DNA of 64,000 bases from Roseibium sp. Sym1. GTDB lineage: Bacteria; Pseudomonadota; Alphaproteobacteria; Rhizobiales; Stappiaceae. Shown in pieces: positions 17,736-27,852 of this stretch. The stretch is from positions 62,001 to 126,000 of the forward strand of contig NZ_CP114788.1 in NCBI RefSeq assembly GCF_027359675.1, in the 5' to 3' direction. Every line of letters begins with the position of its first letter. Position 1 is the first letter of the stretch. The notes under the pieces are model-generated. The model was not told where the DNA came from and ran no database searches. It was given only the letters and a program-made list of their open reading frames with translations. Both the position numbers and the translations under genes were made by a program.

Positions 17736-18860
17736 ATGGCGACCGCCACAATCGGCTGGTCCGGGAACGTGCTCCTGTTGCCGGCCGGAATGCTGTTTCC
17801 GGCTTTCTGGGCTTACGCCCCGTCGCGATCCGTGTCGGCACTGGTGGCCGCCGCGCATTTCCTTGGAGCGTCACGGGGCTTGCCGCAGGGCGCCAGCATC
17901 TTCTTCGGCTCCCAATATGCAATCGGCCTGGGGCTGTGGTTCGCGGCATCGCTCGTCTTTGTCGCCGTTCATTCGGTACTTTGGACGCGCAGATCCGGAT
18001 GGCCACGAATGCTGCGCTACCTGATCGCAAGTGTTCTGATGAGCCTGCCACCCTTCGGGATCGTGGGTTGGGCCAGTCCGATCACAGCGGCCGGAGTGCT
18101 CTTTCCGGGGTGGAGCTGGTTTGGGCTGGCAGCGACCGCGATCCTGTTGCTCATGATGACCACAAACCTTTGGCGGATCGCGGTTCCGGTGGTGGCCGGT
18201 TGTGCTGCCTGGTCCGCCGCATTCTGGACAGAGCCAAAGGTAATCGAGGGTTGGACCGGCATCAACACCACTTTCGGTTACGAAGGGGCTGGACAGCTTG
18301 CCGGTTATGAGCAGCAGCGGGAAACCATTCTCATGGTTCGAAGGGCGGCCGGGCAGGGGGCGAAAGTCGCCGTCCTTCCCGAAAGCGCTCTTGGACTATG
18401 GACGCCGACGACGGAAAAGCTTTGGACGGACGCTTTGTCCGAACTGCCGGTGACTGTGATCGGAGGAGCCGCTGTTGTTCAAAGGACTGGCTACGACACA
18501 GTCATGGTGGAGATTTCGGGAAGCGGATCGCGGATCTTCTATCGCGAGCGCATTCCGGTTCCGGTCTCGATGTGGCAGCCCTGGCGGCGGCTCACGGGCG
18601 ATGGAGACGGCGCCAACGCCTACTTCTTCGATAATCCCGTCACACAGGTTGCAGGCACCCGTGCCGCGCCTCTGATCTGCTACGAACAGCTCCTCGTTTG
18701 GCCCGTTCTGCAATCCATGGCCATGGGCTCAGACGCAATCGTTGCGATCGGCAACGGCTGGTGGACGGGTGAAAGCAACATTACCGACATTCAACGCGCC
18801 AGCGTCACGGCATGGGCAAAGCTGTTCGATGTGCCGCTGGTGATCGCATTCAACGAGTGA
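17736..18860 (+). CDS. traB: TraB, Ti-type conjugal transfer protein (nitrilase-like)
   Basis: A membrane protein of about 374 residues with five or six N-terminal hydrophobic segments and a C-terminal carbon-nitrogen-hydrolase-like domain. The nitrilase-type Glu sits in LPESALGLW and the Cys in APLICYEQLL; the usual Lys position reads Arg (YRERIPVP), so the fold is probably not a standard amidase. In Agrobacterium traB increases transfer efficiency. The annotated ATG at 17736 has a GGGAGG only one base away, and the frame upstream reads like a hydrophobic start (FARSLFCILGG) without a usual start codon, so the true N terminus may lie about 15 residues earlier. Confidence 0.85.
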   Translation: MATATIGWSGNVLLLPAGMLFPAFWAYAPSRSVSALVAAAHFLGASRGLPQGASIFFGSQYAIGLGLWFAASLVFVAVHSVLWTRRSGWPRMLRYLIASVLMSLPPFGIVGWASPITAAGVLFPGWSWFGLAATAILLLMMTTNLWRIAVPVVAGCAAWSAAFWTEPKVIEGWTGINTTFGYEGAGQLAGYEQQRETILMVRRAAGQGAKVAVLPESALGLWTPTTEKLWTDALSELPVTVIGGAAVVQRTGYDTVMVEISGSGSRIFYRERIPVPVSMWQPWRRLTGDGDGANAYFFDNPVTQVAGTRAAPLICYEQLLVWPVLQSMAMGSDAIVAIGNGWWTGESNITDIQRASVTAWAKLFDVPLVIAFNE

Positions 18861-18864
18861 ACCC

Positions 18865-19491
18865 ATGATAGATGTTGCCCTGATTGAGCAATGTGCCGAC
18901 CCCTCCTTGACTCCTGCGATCGTTGAAGAGTTCATAGCGGCCGTAGGTTCCAAGGATCCGCTAAATGTGACCGTGCGTGCCGGGTCGAAGACGTTTCTGG
19001 TTCGACAAGCGAATTCTCCGCAAGAGGCGATGAAGCTGGTTCAGGATCACCTCGGGAAAGCTGTCGTGCGCGTCGGGATCACGCAATATCCGGTTGGTAT
19101 TGGCATCTCGGACAAGTCCCAGGTCGCAGCCGATGTCTTTGACACGTGCAACAACATCAAGATCGGGACGGCGCTGTTTGCCCGTGTCTACCGGGTCGTT
19201 ACGAAGTGGTACGGCACGCCTGTTCCAGAGGGGTTTGAAGATGCCATTGAGGCGTACCAGACGGGGTATTTCGATGGGGAGTATGTGTTCACGGCGGAAG
19301 ACCCAGGTGAGGCCATTGAGTTGGCAACTCCGGACCCGGCCGCCTCAGAGGAAGGCGCACCGGTATCGGAAACCGAAGGTGCGGCGCCGGACCCAAAAAA
19401 CGAACTGCGTCAACAACTATGGGCGCAGGATCCGAACAAGGCGGATATAGGTGTCGATCTGTCAGAGATAGAAGACTACAATAGGAAATGA
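18865..19491 (+). CDS. traH: TraH, Ti-type conjugal transfer protein
   Basis: A 208-residue protein that matches TraH of Ti-type plasmids: it begins MIDVALIEQCADP and contains the family segments VVRVGITQYPVG and VYRVVTKWYGTPVP. A lytic-transglycosylase-like N-terminal half is suggested for the family, but the function is not well defined. The C-terminal 60 residues are acidic and Pro/Ala-rich, likely disordered, ending in a short conserved DLSEIEDY. It lies 4 nt after traB and is the last gene of the traAFBH operon. Confidence 0.88.
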   Translation: MIDVALIEQCADPSLTPAIVEEFIAAVGSKDPLNVTVRAGSKTFLVRQANSPQEAMKLVQDHLGKAVVRVGITQYPVGIGISDKSQVAADVFDTCNNIKIGTALFARVYRVVTKWYGTPVPEGFEDAIEAYQTGYFDGEYVFTAEDPGEAIELATPDPAASEEGAPVSETEGAAPDPKNELRQQLWAQDPNKADIGVDLSEIEDYNRK

Positions 19492-20018
19492 TTGAAGGGA
19501 AAAATATTTGAAACAACTAAACTATGCAGTCTTATTTTTTGTAATGCTAAGGAAAGGCCCCGCATCAGCTTCGGAAAATGAAATATCTATTTAATTTCTG
19601 GCCGATGTAGAAAAGTGATGTCCAAAGATGGCGAAGTGTTAGCTTGGTGCCGGATAGATCAGTAAGCTACAAAATTGAAGTTCTCCCTGTCTTTGGGTCG
19701 CTCCAGGATGGAAATTTTTAGGCGGTGTCAGCCTAGCAGGCTTCTCTGAGTGGGGTCGGTGAGGTCAAGCTTCTCCTGTCCCTTTTTCCGGAGTATATCG
19801 CTCCGTGGGTCACTCGCTTTTCTTCGCGGTCGGCGCGGAGCCGCCGCATGATGGGGTCAGGAAAGCGAGGCGACTCAATCTGTTGAACGACCTTGGAGAA
19901 CTTGCCCAGGATCGTGCCTGCTAACGAGATCGCCTTGCCCATCGTCCCCGCAGGAACGCTCCGGATCACCCTCTCGGGCGAACCACTGTCTGTGTTCGTT
20001 TTTGTTCCTTGCCCTAAC
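19492..20018. other. Gene-free interval between traH and IS debris
   Basis: From the traH stop to about 19730 the sequence is AT-rich with no credible ORF. From 19730 to 20018 it is GC-rich and lies just 3' of the truncated IS110-type transposase, so it probably belongs to that element's non-coding end. I could not define the element boundary. Confidence 0.45.
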
Positions 20019-20306
20019 TCATGCCAATGCGGGGACGGCGGCTTCCTTTCCAAAGCAGAATTCGGCTGCAACGGCCCACATGCGATGCAGGATAACGGCC
20101 AGCTTGCGAGCTACCGCCACGCGGGCCCGTGCCATGCCGAGACGTTTGGCGATGTTCATGCCCAAGGCGCGCAAGCTCGACCATTTCTTCGGGCGCACAA
20201 GTAGCGAATGTGCTGACTTGTAGAGGGCGGTGCGGGCGAGTTCGTCGCCGCAACGGCTGACCTTGCCCTGAATGTAGGTTTCACCCGATTGGTATTGCGC
20301 TGGCGT
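20019..20306 (-). pseudogene. IS110-family transposase, C-terminal fragment
   Basis: About 95 residues at the end of a larger open frame match the Transposase_20 C-terminal domain of IS110/IS1111 elements: YQSGET, GKVSRCGDELARTALY, then KRLGMARARVAVARKLAVILHRMW. The N-terminal DEDD catalytic half of this transposase is missing. It is fused in frame, near 20306, to a fragment from an unrelated IS5-type transposase, so this is a deletion or recombination scar and not a functional protein. Confidence 0.8.
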
Positions 20307-20626
20307 CTTCGAAAAGATCGAATGGTTCCATGCGGGATCGTCAACGCCAATACCGATAAACCAGCGAAACAGAAGGTCGTATTCCAGCCGCTCCATCAGA
20401 AGCCGTTCCGACTGGATCGAGTAAAACGCCTGCAACAGCAATGCTCGTAGCAGCTTCACCGGTGCGATCGAAGGACGTCCCATCGAAGAATAAAGCACTG
20501 CAAAGTCGGCGCTCAGACCAAACAACACCGTGGTCACAATTTTCCGGATCTTGCGCAACGGATGGTTCTTTCGCACCCGTGCATCTCAAATCCCGCAGGA
20601 CCAAAGGAATCATCATCGAAACCAAA
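20307..20626 (-). pseudogene. IS5-family transposase, N-terminal fragment (DUF772)
   Basis: This part encodes the DUF772 N-terminal domain of an IS5-type transposase, with the motifs NHPLRKIRKIV, SMGRPSIAPVKLLRALLLQAFY, RLEYDLLFRWFIGIGVDDPAWNHSIFSK. The frame breaks upstream near 20577: the expected first residues (TGALxS) continue in another frame up to about 20626. The DDE catalytic region is absent, replaced by the IS110 fragment. It is therefore doubly damaged. Confidence 0.78.
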
Positions 20627-21054
20627 GCGCCAGTGACTTTTTCAACGTTCTGCTAGAAACGAAAGTTGAATCTAAGTTCCAATGTGTTGGCGTTAAAGTT
20701 GAATATGTCTCCGTTGCGCAAGATATGAGTTGTTCGGATTGGATACTAAAGTATCGGGCCCAATGCGGGTAATTCGGCAATTCAAATTTGTCAAAAACAA
20801 GTAGCTCTCAAGTGTTGGTCATGACTGAAAAAAATCTATTCAGCTCTCGGTGAGCGTGAAACTGTCTTGCAAGCAGACAAGAGTGCGAAAACATCGTTTC
20901 AAACGGGCGGCGCCGAACAAACGAGAAATGATCTAATCCGCATTTGGTGTACTTAGGAATCAATTAACTGACCTGGATGAAAATGGATATAGACCTTCAT
21001 CTTGATTGCGGACTGATCGTAAACACTATGTATAATTCCGCGGAGTATTAAATA
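20627..21054. other. AT-rich interval upstream of the MotB-like gene
   Basis: The 430-nt stretch has markedly low GC and no convincing ORF. It probably contains the promoter of the following motB-like gene. Its composition matches that gene and not the tra region, suggesting both arrived together. Confidence 0.4.
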
Positions 21055-21912
21055 ATGTCGAGAAGAAAAGGGAAAGGGACGGACGGAGGCGCGCCTCTTT
21101 GGATCGTGACATTTGCCGACTTAATGTCACTACTTGTAGTATTTTTTGTTTTGATTATCTCTTTTTCAATTCAAGATAAAGAGAAACTACAGGTCGTTGC
21201 TGGGTCTATGCGCGAAGCATTTGGCGTGAAAGAAACATCTCGAAAAACTGGCATTATTGAAGTAGAGGGAATTCCAATCCGTGATTACATGAAGGACATA
21301 AGCCAAATTCCACAAGAATTAGATTCTGACTTTGCTCAGGAGAGACACGAAAAACGTCGAAAGCAAGGCCCGGAAGCAAATACGAACGATACGTTAGAGG
21401 CGGAAATAGAGAAGCCGCGGCAATTTGCCTCCGCCGCCGCATCGCTACGCCAAGCTTGGCAAGAAATGCCCGAAATAACAGAAATCTCTACAAACATCAT
21501 ATTGGAGGAAACGGAAGAAGGTTTGAATATTATGCTTGTCGATCAAGATGGGCGCTCAATGTTTAAAGAAGGATCTAAATATCCGTACGAAAGCACTAGA
21601 AGACTTCTTTCAAAAATGGCGCCAGTTATTTCACGGATGCCAAATAGAATCCATATCACGGGACATACCACTGCTGGTCAACAAGGGTTTGATCCAACTT
21701 ACACTGCGTGGGAGCTCTCGAGTGACCGTGCAAATGTCGCAAGGCAAATTCTTGTCGAATATGGTGTACCAAGCGACCAAATCTTTGGCGTAACAGGAAA
21801 GGCAGACTCTGAACCACTCTTCCCTAATGACCCCTACCTTGCGGCGAACAGAAGAATTGGTCTGCTATTGATGTCAGAAGCGCCGCCCCTGCCAGTTTCT
21901 CACAAACCATAG
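21055..21912 (+). CDS. motB: MotB-like flagellar stator / OmpA-domain protein
   Basis: A 285-residue protein with the MotB layout. A short basic N terminus precedes one transmembrane helix, WIVTFADLMSLLVVFFVLIIS (about residues 16-36), with the proton-binding Asp at position 22. A linker with many Glu and Gln residues follows. The C-terminal OmpA/MotB peptidoglycan-binding domain (about 175-275) carries ITGHTTAG, WELSSDRANVAR and NRRIGLLL. MotB anchors the ion-conducting stator to peptidoglycan and needs MotA, which is absent here, as are all other flagellar genes. It is AT-rich and sits between IS fragments. It could serve a chromosomal MotA or a non-flagellar MotAB-like channel. Confidence 0.82.
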   Translation: MSRRKGKGTDGGAPLWIVTFADLMSLLVVFFVLIISFSIQDKEKLQVVAGSMREAFGVKETSRKTGIIEVEGIPIRDYMKDISQIPQELDSDFAQERHEKRRKQGPEANTNDTLEAEIEKPRQFASAAASLRQAWQEMPEITEISTNIILEETEEGLNIMLVDQDGRSMFKEGSKYPYESTRRLLSKMAPVISRMPNRIHITGHTTAGQQGFDPTYTAWELSSDRANVARQILVEYGVPSDQIFGVTGKADSEPLFPNDPYLAANRRIGLLLMSEAPPLPVSHKP

Positions 21913-21939
21913 CTGGTTATCCGATTTTTCCTGGTTTTC

Positions 21940-23087
21940 CATGACCGCAAGACGTTCCGCAAATATCTAGAGATGAGCTGGAAGCTCCCGTTTATAGCCC
22001 GCGTCCGCCGTGCGGGAGCAAATTGGATGGATATCGTGATTATCTGAGGGACCGGGTTACTGAGTTCCCCGATCTATCTGGCTGGCGTTTGCTGCGGGAA
22101 ATCACTGAACTGGGCTACGAAGGCAGCTACACGACCGTGAAGAAGTATCTTCGCGAGATCCGGCCGCCGGCGCGGGCTCAATTTGAGCGGCGTTTTGAAA
22201 CGCCAGCAGGCAAACAGGCTCAAGTAGATTTTGCTGAGTTTATCGTCAACTTCACTGACGAGCCTGGTGTCACGTGGAAAGTCTGGCTCTTCTCGCTGGT
22301 CCTGGGGCACAGCCGTTGGCTCTGGGGTCGGTTCGTCTCCAGCCAGAACCTCCAATCAGTGATGCGCTGTCACATAGCGGCCTTTGATGCCAAGGGCGGT
22401 GCGCCGGAAGAAATTCTCTATGACCGCAGGGAGACTGCGGTGATCGGCGAAGACGAGGCCGGCATTGTCACGTACAACACCTCGCTGGTGGCGCTTCTCA
22501 ATCATTATGGGACGGCCCCGAAAGCCTGCCGGCCCTATCGGGCGAAAACCAAGGGAAAAGTCGAGCGGCCGTTCCGGTACATTCGTCAGGACTTCTTCCT
22601 GGCCCGCAGCTTCCGGAACCTCGACGATCTCAATGCCCAGTTCACGCAATGGCGGGAAACAGTGGCCAATCCGCGAGTGCACGCGACGACCGACCGTGTT
22701 GTCGACGTAGCTTTTGCGGAAGAACAGCCAGCCCTGAAAGAACTGTCGGCATTGCCGTACAGCGCGGTTCTCACCATTGAGCGGCGGGTCAGTCATGAGG
22801 GCATGATCTCGGTAGACGGAAATTACTACAGCGTGCCGGACACGACCCGCAGGCGGACACTGGAAGTGCAGAACCACACCCAGGACATCCGGATCTTCGA
22901 AGACGGGATCGAGATCGCACGTCACCCGATCCTGGAGGGCAAGAACAAACGGCGCGTCGATCCCCTTCATCGCAAGGCACCGCCGAAACGGACAGCACCT
23001 TCCCGCAACTCTGATCGATTGCACCGATCACTCGACTTTTATGATGCGGTCGGACGGCGCCTGGCAAGTGAACGGGTGCCGGCATAA
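21940..23087 (+). pseudogene. istA: IstA transposase of IS21, truncated and frameshifted
   Basis: The frame from 22023 to 23087 encodes most of IstA, with the DDE integrase core: the first Asp in AQVDFAEF, a second Asp/Glu region around YNTSLVALLNHYG, and KTKGKVERPFRYIRQDFF. Upstream, the same protein continues without a start codon (LEAPVYSP), and still further upstream in another frame (HDRKTFRKYLE, 21940-21972). So there is a frameshift near 21972, and the first 30 or so residues including the helix-turn-helix start are missing. The C terminus (RSLDFYDAVGRRLA) is complete. Confidence 0.8.
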
Positions 23088-23091
23088 GTGA

Positions 23092-23925
<834 letters not shown>

Positions 23926-24247
23926 ATCCGGCTGACTACCGGGACACCAAACTGGGGAATTTTAGAGGGCCCATTATGGTGAAATTTGAGGTGCCTTGAC
24001 ACACACCACGGTGTGGCTCCACCAGATGCTCGCACCAACGCAGTTAGCGGCGAAACCAACCGGCCCTTAGGGTGACCGGAACCAGCCTTTCGGTGGTGTT
24101 CAGCCGCATGCCCAACGTCCGTATCACGCTGTGCAGCGCGCTTCGCGTTGTGATTTGACTCCGTCGTCAAATGACCCAAAATTTAATGGAAACGCTCAAG
24201 GGTTTGTGGGGATTCACAAATCAGTATGAATGTGATTCACACTTTGG

Positions 24248-24616
24248 ATGGATCGTTTTGTACTGACAGACGCCCAATGGGCGAAGATAGAGCCGCACTG
24301 CCTTGGTAAACCGACGGACCCCGGGCGGAGCGGCGGGAATAACCGCTTGTTCATCGAAGCCGTGTTTTGGGGTGTGCGCACTGGCAGCCCCTGGCGTGAT
24401 CTTCCTGCCATGTTCGGTAACTGGAGCACGGCCTTCCGGCGGTTCCGGGATTGGCGCGAGGCCGATATTTTCAAACGCATCTTTGATGCTCTGTCGGACG
24501 AACCGGACATGGAATACGCCATGGTGGATGCCACCATCGTCAAGGTTCACCGCCATGGTCAGGGCGCAAAAGGGGGACTCAGAGCCAGGCCATTGGCCGA
24601 TCCAAAGGCGGTATGA
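24248..24616 (+). CDS. IS5-family transposase, first frame
   Basis: A 122-residue first half of a transposase: N-terminal DUF4096-type domain (DRFVLTDAQWAKIEPHCLGK, WGVRTGSPWRDLPAMFGNW) and the first catalytic Asp in MVDATIVKVHRHGQGAKGG. The frame then drifts (residues after AKGG no longer fit the family) and stops at 24616. The normal protein continues in the other frame, so production of full transposase requires a ribosomal frameshift near the run AAAAGGGGG at about 24567-24575, as in many IS5 elements. Confidence 0.85.
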   Translation: MDRFVLTDAQWAKIEPHCLGKPTDPGRSGGNNRLFIEAVFWGVRTGSPWRDLPAMFGNWSTAFRRFRDWREADIFKRIFDALSDEPDMEYAMVDATIVKVHRHGQGAKGGLRARPLADPKAV

Positions 24617-24999
24617 CCACCAAGATACTGGCCCTGACCGATGCCTTGGGTAATCTCGTTCGATTCCGCCTACTGCCTGGTCACCGTTTTGACAGCGTCG
24701 GAGTCGCACCGCTGATTGACGGTGTCGAGTTTGGGGCTTTGCTCGCCGACAAAGCCTTCGACAGCAATGCCATTGTCGCTGACCTCGATGAACGCGGCGC
24801 CAAGGTCGTGATCTCTCAGCATTCCCGCAGAGCCCTGCCGCGAAAGATCGATGCAGAGATCTACAAATGGCGACACCTCATCGAGAACTTCTTCTGCAAA
24901 CTCAAAGAGTTCAAACGCATCGCCATGCGCGCCTCCAAAACCGACCGCAGCTACGAGGCATTTATTTACCTCGCTGCTGCCGTGATAAACTCGAGATGA
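24613..24999 (+). CDS. IS5-family transposase, second frame
   Basis: A 128-residue C-terminal half containing the second Asp (LLADKAFDSNAIV) and the catalytic Glu region (KWRHLIENFFCKLKEFKRIAMRASKTD), the typical IS5 end. The ATG at 24613 is only the first Met in this frame; coding similarity begins upstream, since the family sequence before it (a Ser-Gln-Ala-Ile-Gly-like stretch) can be read here. It is presumably made as a frameshift fusion with the preceding ORF. Confidence 0.82.
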   Translation: MTTKILALTDALGNLVRFRLLPGHRFDSVGVAPLIDGVEFGALLADKAFDSNAIVADLDERGAKVVISQHSRRALPRKIDAEIYKWRHLIENFFCKLKEFKRIAMRASKTDRSYEAFIYLAAAVINSR

Positions 25000-25012
25000 A
25001 TCCCCACAAGCC

Positions 25013-25793
25013 CTAGGTGACCGACTCATAAGTTCGCAGCCAGATGCGGATTGAAGCGAGTTGGACTGACGCGAGAAAATTGTCGTCGCGCTTGTCGTAT
25101 CGTGTGGCAATGGCCCTGAAGTGTTTGAGTTTGTTGAAGAAGCGCTCGACGGCGTTGCGCTGTCGATAGACCCAGGCACTGAACGGGAAGGATTTGACGC
25201 GGTTTGGCATGGCGCGGATGTTGGCCCATACGCCTCGCCCGGCCATTTCCGCGCGCAACGCATCGCTGTCATAGGCGCGGTCGGCGAGCAGGATGTGACC
25301 GGCCTTAAGCGTTTCGAACATGTCGGCGGCCGAGCGTCCGTAGTGAGCCTGGCCCTCAGTCAACTTGAGGCGGATCGGCCGTCCCTCGGTATCGACAAGC
25401 GCATGGATCTTGGTGGTAAGGACGCCGCGCGAGCGACCCATGCAACGGGATCGCCCGTCTTTTTTGGCCGTTGGCGGCATGCTGATGAACACGGATCGAT
25501 GACGAGTCGATCATCTGCACGTCACCGTCGTAAGCATCTGATACCGCTTCAAGAATACGCGCCCAATGGCCAGCCTTGCGCTAGTAGTTGAAGCGGTTGT
25601 CACAGGTCGTGTACGGGCGCGTAGCGCACTGGTATCTCGGCCCAGGGTGCCCCCGTGCGCAGACCCAGAAGATGCCGTTCAGGACCTTGCAATCGTCAGC
25701 GCGCGGTACACCACGCACCTTTGTCGGTAGTAGGGGCTGTATTACAGACCACTCGAAATCCGTCAGATCGAAGCGTGCCATACTGACCTCCAT
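25013..25793 (-). pseudogene. IS427-like transposase of copy A, broken
   Basis: The N-terminal part (25581-25793, MARFDLTDFEWSVIQPLLPTK) becomes garbled after GIFW compared with copy B and stops after 70 codons at a TAG. The C-terminal part (25013-25492) is readable, with LLADRAYDSDALR and RNAVERFFNKLKHF. Frameshifts and base changes between them leave no functional transposase. The stop codon of the second part is completed by the TA target base pair outside the element. Confidence 0.8.
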
Positions 25794-25855
25794 TCACGGC
25801 GGTCAGTGAATCAGAACTCTCCCTACAAGAGAATTCTGTTTATGAGTATGTGACC
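25016..25855 (-). mobile_element. IS5-family (IS427-like) element, copy A, decayed
   Basis: An 840-bp element with ends GGTGACCGACTCATAA (25016 onward) and, inverted, GGTCACATACTCATAA (ending 25855). The flanks show a TA on both sides (25014-25015 and 25856-25857), fitting a TA target duplication. It lies next to the preceding IS. Copy B of the same element is at 29327-30167 in the same orientation. Confidence 0.82.
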
Positions 25856-26055
25856 TAGATGGAAAGGTTTCTTTCGTCTGGATTTGAGGCGTAATGTTTC
25901 CGGGACGTATGCTTCAGCGAACTTATTGGAAACATTTATTTCAATTTTGTCGTTGTCCGTTGGCTTGAAACGCTTTCTTGTTGGAAGTTGTGTGGTTTTC
26001 GGTTGGGAGATCGATCTCTTGATATCTTAAATAAAATTTAATTCCGGAGTGTGAA

Positions 26056-26811
26056 ATGACGGGATCTTGGAATAGTAGTTCCAATTTAACAAATCATCGA
26101 ATTCTTCTAGTTGACGCAGTACGAGGGATTGCGATTGCTGGAGTTGTTCTTTTCCATGTTGTTTGGGATTTGGAATTATCAGGACTCGTACGGGGTCTTG
26201 CGTTTAATTCAGTTTGGCTTTTATTCGGACGTCTTCTTGCCGGAACGTTTATGTTTCTTGTCGGTGTAAGCCTCGTACTCGCACACAACGAAGAGCTCAA
26301 GCTAAAAAAATTCGCAAAACGAGTACTGGTGATAGTTACGGCAGCATTCACAATTTCTATTGTTACTAGTTTCGCTTTTCCGGAAACTTACATTTATTTT
26401 GGGATACTACATGCGATTGCTGTTTCTTCTTTGCTTGGCGTTTTGTTCCTTAGATTGCCACCGCTAGGGGCATTATCCACCGGCTTAGTGTTTCTAATTG
26501 TTCCTCAATTTGTAGCGTTGGATTTATTAAACACGCGATGGTTTGCTTGGACCGGCCTTTCGGCCTTCCCTCCGCCAAGCAACGATTTCGTCCCAATTTT
26601 ACCTTGGGCTGGATTGACTATGATAGGAATTTTCCTCACGAAGGTTTCGCTCTCAAAAAACTTCAATTCAAGGTCGGCCGCAGACCTGCCTGACACTCAA
26701 TTGACACGAAGCTTAGTGTGGATGGGGCGCAATAGCCTTTTGATATACCTAGTTCACCAGCCATTGCTTTTTGGAATTATCTTTCCAATTTCCTATCTAC
26801 TTGATTATTGA
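26056..26811 (+). CDS. DUF1624-type membrane protein (heparan N-acetyltransferase-like)
   Basis: A 251-residue integral membrane protein with about seven hydrophobic segments. The opening motif RILLVDAVRGIAIAGVVLFH, a GTFMFLVGVSL segment and the end region GRNSLLIYLVHQPLLF are characteristic of the DUF1624/HGSNAT-like acyltransferase family (also called YeiB-like). The substrate is unknown; relatives move acetyl groups to sugars across membranes. The ATG at 26056 follows a GGAG site. It is AT-rich, unlike the surroundings, and is the first of the cargo genes between the two IS427-like copies. Confidence 0.8.
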   Translation: MTGSWNSSSNLTNHRILLVDAVRGIAIAGVVLFHVVWDLELSGLVRGLAFNSVWLLFGRLLAGTFMFLVGVSLVLAHNEELKLKKFAKRVLVIVTAAFTISIVTSFAFPETYIYFGILHAIAVSSLLGVLFLRLPPLGALSTGLVFLIVPQFVALDLLNTRWFAWTGLSAFPPPSNDFVPILPWAGLTMIGIFLTKVSLSKNFNSRSAADLPDTQLTRSLVWMGRNSLLIYLVHQPLLFGIIFPISYLLDY

Positions 26812-26847
26812 TAGTGGAAATGACAATTGGATAAATTGGAAAAGCAA

Positions 26848-27852
26848 TCATGGCTGGCCAAGCATGCGATTGAACGGGTCAGACAAAGCTGCTTTAGGCC
26901 TGCTTATTGGTACACCATTATTAGACGTTTGTTTTGATAAAAATTCTGCTCCTTTGTTTAGAAGAACGGTTCTAAATCTGGTATGCATTCCACCGTCGAC
27001 GTATGATAATTCAACACTACGTTCCTCTTCTAGGAGTTGTTCTGCTGATCTTAAATCAGCATCCAACTTTTCAGTTACATTGGCAGGTGGAGCTTCGAGT
27101 TGAGGACATTTTCCGAGTGGCCCATATTGAGGCGCAGATGTTTTCGAAATACCAAAACGGTATCTCCCTTCGCAGAACCCAAAATCAGGCGGCTCTTGCA
27201 ATACATCGAATCTTGTAGAGGCTTCTTTCAAATCTAACCAAAAATTGAAGTTTGCATTGCTTTTGTGTAATGCAAGGTTCCTGGGTGTCATACGGAAGGG
27301 AAGTGACTGGACCTGGATTGCAGGCTGCCCTGCGCGTAATGCTTCTCGAGCCAGAGCGTACACCTCACCTATTTGATCGTCAGTTATTGCAAAGCAACCG
27401 GAGGAGGAACAGGCACCGTGAACCATTAAGGCAGTTCCGGTGTAGCCTCTCGCTCGTTCAAGTTTGTTGGGATAACCTAAATCAAACGACAGATAATACT
27501 GAGAATTTGGATTTAATCTTGGGAGCGTTACTTCGTAAATACCTTCCGGCGATTGCCGGTCACCTTCAGCTTTTTTGGGCCCCAAGTCGCCAGACCAGCG
27601 ACACATCGCATAAGTTTTTAGTAGAACATACTTGCCAACTCGATTTTGTTTCCAGACCTCAAGTTCACTTTCTTGTTTGAAAATTCTAATAAACAAGGGG
27701 TCCGTTGATTTGGTACCTTTGCTCCTCATCAACGTTTCAATGCTGGCGGGAATCGCGATTTCGCCGCGAGAATCCATTTCGAAAGCGGTGCCAACACATC
27801 CAACAGGCAATAGCGCCGATGCTGCCAATGCAATAGCGTGGAATATCTTCAT
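26848..27852 (-). CDS. L,D-transpeptidase-like (YkuD/YafK) lipoprotein
   Basis: A 334-residue exported protein. The signal peptide ends in a lipobox-like LLPVGC (Cys19), so it is probably a lipoprotein. A YafK-type YkuD domain (about residues 50-180) contains the catalytic motif HGACSSSGCFAIT, with conserved His, Ser and Cys. YafK-type enzymes cleave or form peptidoglycan cross-links to lipoproteins. The C-terminal 150 residues have no recognised domain. AT-rich and convergent with the membrane-protein gene before it. Codon use and composition match the two neighbours inside the IS-bounded block. Confidence 0.85.
   Translation of the reverse strand: MKIFHAIALAASALLPVGCVGTAFEMDSRGEIAIPASIETLMRSKGTKSTDPLFIRIFKQESELEVWKQNRVGKYVLLKTYAMCRWSGDLGPKKAEGDRQSPEGIYEVTLPRLNPNSQYYLSFDLGYPNKLERARGYTGTALMVHGACSSSGCFAITDDQIGEVYALAREALRAGQPAIQVQSLPFRMTPRNLALHKSNANFNFWLDLKEASTRFDVLQEPPDFGFCEGRYRFGISKTSAPQYGPLGKCPQLEAPPANVTEKLDADLRSAEQLLEEERSVELSYVDGGMHTRFRTVLLNKGAEFLSKQTSNNGVPISRPKAALSDPFNRMLGQP

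Larger units (their letters stand above)
24200..25013 (+). mobile_element. IS5-family element, complete with terminal repeats
   Basis: An 814-bp element bounded by GGGTTTGTGGGGATTCA (24200-24216) and its inverted copy TGAATCCCCACAAGCCC (24997-25013), matching at 16 of 17 positions. It carries a two-frame IS5-type transposase. No clear target duplication was found. Its right end is separated by only two bases (TA) from the next IS, which inserted there later. Confidence 0.85.

Noticed and set aside
24002..24199. A minus-strand frame between the IS21 and IS5 elements.
   Set aside because: It runs from the IS21 right end into unique sequence, has repetitive low-quality composition, and shows no start signal.
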